Made by a program: the position numbers and the translations under genes
Assembly (NCBI GenBank): GCA_031287245.1
Contig: JAITTD010000021.1
Span: 1-5,915 of the forward strand
Length of the DNA: 5,915 nt
Source of the DNA: Bacteroidales bacterium
Lineage (GTDB): Bacteria > Bacteroidota > Bacteroidia > Bacteroidales > UBA4181
Direction of reading: 5' to 3'
The notes under the pieces: model-generated
The model's input: only the letters and a program-made list of their open reading frames with translations
The model's database searches: none
Told to the model about the DNA's origin: nothing
Shown: positions 5,269 to 5,915 of the stretch, piece by piece
How positions within the stretch are numbered: the stretch's first letter is position 1
Layout of the letters: each line of letters opens with the position of its first letter

Positions 5269-5915
5269 ATGACTGATATAATAAGAAATATTATCGATCG
5301 CTTCGCATTGGGTTTCGTTTTCACCGCAGATAATTTTCCATTGCCGGTAGAAAAACAAAACAGTGTTACCAAGGTTTTGAATAACATGGTGGCAGCAGGA
5401 CAAATTCGCCGTTTATCCAAAGGACGTTTTTATAAACCGCAAACGAGCAAATTTGGGGAACTTCCTCCCGATACATTCCAGATAGTGAAAGATTTGATTG
5501 AGAAAAACGGCAAAACAACCGGATACCTCACAGGCTATTCTGTTTTTAATAAATTTGGACTGACAAGCCAAGTGCCTGTTGTTTTGCAAATTGCTACAAG
5601 GAAAGAAAAAAAACCGGTTATCCGTGGGAATTACCGGATTAACTTTTTAATTCAATCCAATACAATTACCAAAGAGAACATTCCTGTACTGCAATTATTG
5701 GACTGCCTTCGCTTCTTTAAAAATATTCCTGATGCCATGCCAGATGAGATTTGTACGCGACTGTTAGTATTATTCAAAGAACTGACACTTGAACAACTTA
5801 ATCAATCTAAACGCTTGGCATGGAGATACAATCCTGCAACTCTCGCATTATTGGGAGCAATTCTTGAAACATTGAATGAGAATGAGGATACAACGACGCT
5901 TTTCAGGGCGCTCAA
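5269..5915 (+). CDS. DUF6088 / AbiEi-type antitoxin-like protein (3' end beyond window)
   Basis: An open frame runs from the ATG at 5269 to the window end (215 residues, no stop). The N-terminal part (about 1-56) reads as a winged helix-turn-helix: a short helix, GFVFTADNFP, a helix NSVTKVLNNMVAAGQI, then the wing RRLSKGRFYKP. Residues 85-112 (GYLTGYSVFNKFGLTSQVPV, then VLQIATRK) are the characteristic segment of the AbiEi/DUF6088 antitoxin family. In type IV toxin-antitoxin and phage-resistance systems of this family, the antitoxin represses its own promoter and counters an AbiEii nucleotidyltransferase toxin encoded immediately downstream. No toxin is visible here because the window ends. 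Some DUF6088 proteins may act without a classical AbiEii partner. The gene is less GC-rich than the V-ATPase genes and sits where V-ATPase subunit B is expected, which suggests acquisition. Confidence 0.8.
   Translation, partial: MTDIIRNIIDRFALGFVFTADNFPLPVEKQNSVTKVLNNMVAAGQIRRLSKGRFYKPQTSKFGELPPDTFQIVKDLIEKNGKTTGYLTGYSVFNKFGLTSQVPVVLQIATRKEKKPVIRGNYRINFLIQSNTITKENIPVLQLLDCLRFFKNIPDAMPDEICTRLLVLFKELTLEQLNQSKRLAWRYNPATLALLGAILETLNENEDTTTLFRAL

Noticed and set aside
5140..5403. Minus-strand open frame of 87 codons across the AbiEi-like promoter and gene start
   Set aside because: It overlaps the promoter and the conserved winged-helix coding region on the other strand. It is open mainly because the DNA is AT-rich.

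Overview
The window looks like a piece of a Bacteroidota chromosome, probably order Bacteroidales. Three things point there. The V-type ATPase genes run in the order E - DUF2764 - A, which is the Bacteroidota arrangement. The genes lack Shine-Dalgarno sequences. Promoters match the Bacteroidota sigma consensus TTTG-N19-TAnnTTTG almost perfectly in front of both queA and atpE. I cannot name a genus.

Layout. Positions 33-1247 (minus strand) hold a QueA-type S-adenosylmethionine:tRNA ribosyltransferase-isomerase. It is divergent from an operon on the plus strand that starts at 1692. The roughly 440-bp gap between them carries two promoters pointing outward. Between the promoters lies a block of repeats: a cluster of nested GC-rich palindromes (1351-1494) and an 84-bp array with strict 7-bp periodicity that switches strand orientation midway (1505-1588). 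A 19-bp tandem duplication (1601-1638) supplies the atpE promoter elements, and a perfect 14-bp palindrome (1644-1657) sits at the expected transcription start.

The plus-strand operon encodes V-ATPase stator subunit E (1692-2297), a DUF2764 protein (2294-3139) that plausibly stands in for the central-stalk C/d subunit, and the catalytic subunit A (3144-4913). The three genes overlap or nearly touch and should be co-transcribed. All three look intact.

The operon then stops. Subunits B, D, I and K, which normally follow A directly in this phylum, are not in the window. Instead there is a 355-bp non-coding, partly very AT-rich stretch. It is followed by the 5' part of a gene with its own promoter (5269 to the window end) encoding a DUF6088/AbiEi-type antitoxin-like regulator. 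The partner toxin would be expected just past the right edge. The most notable signal is this apparent splitting of a V-ATPase operon by a toxin-antitoxin-type module. The repeat-rich divergent promoter region comes second. I found no clear new multi-gene system; the window is too short to show what lies beyond the AbiEi-like gene.
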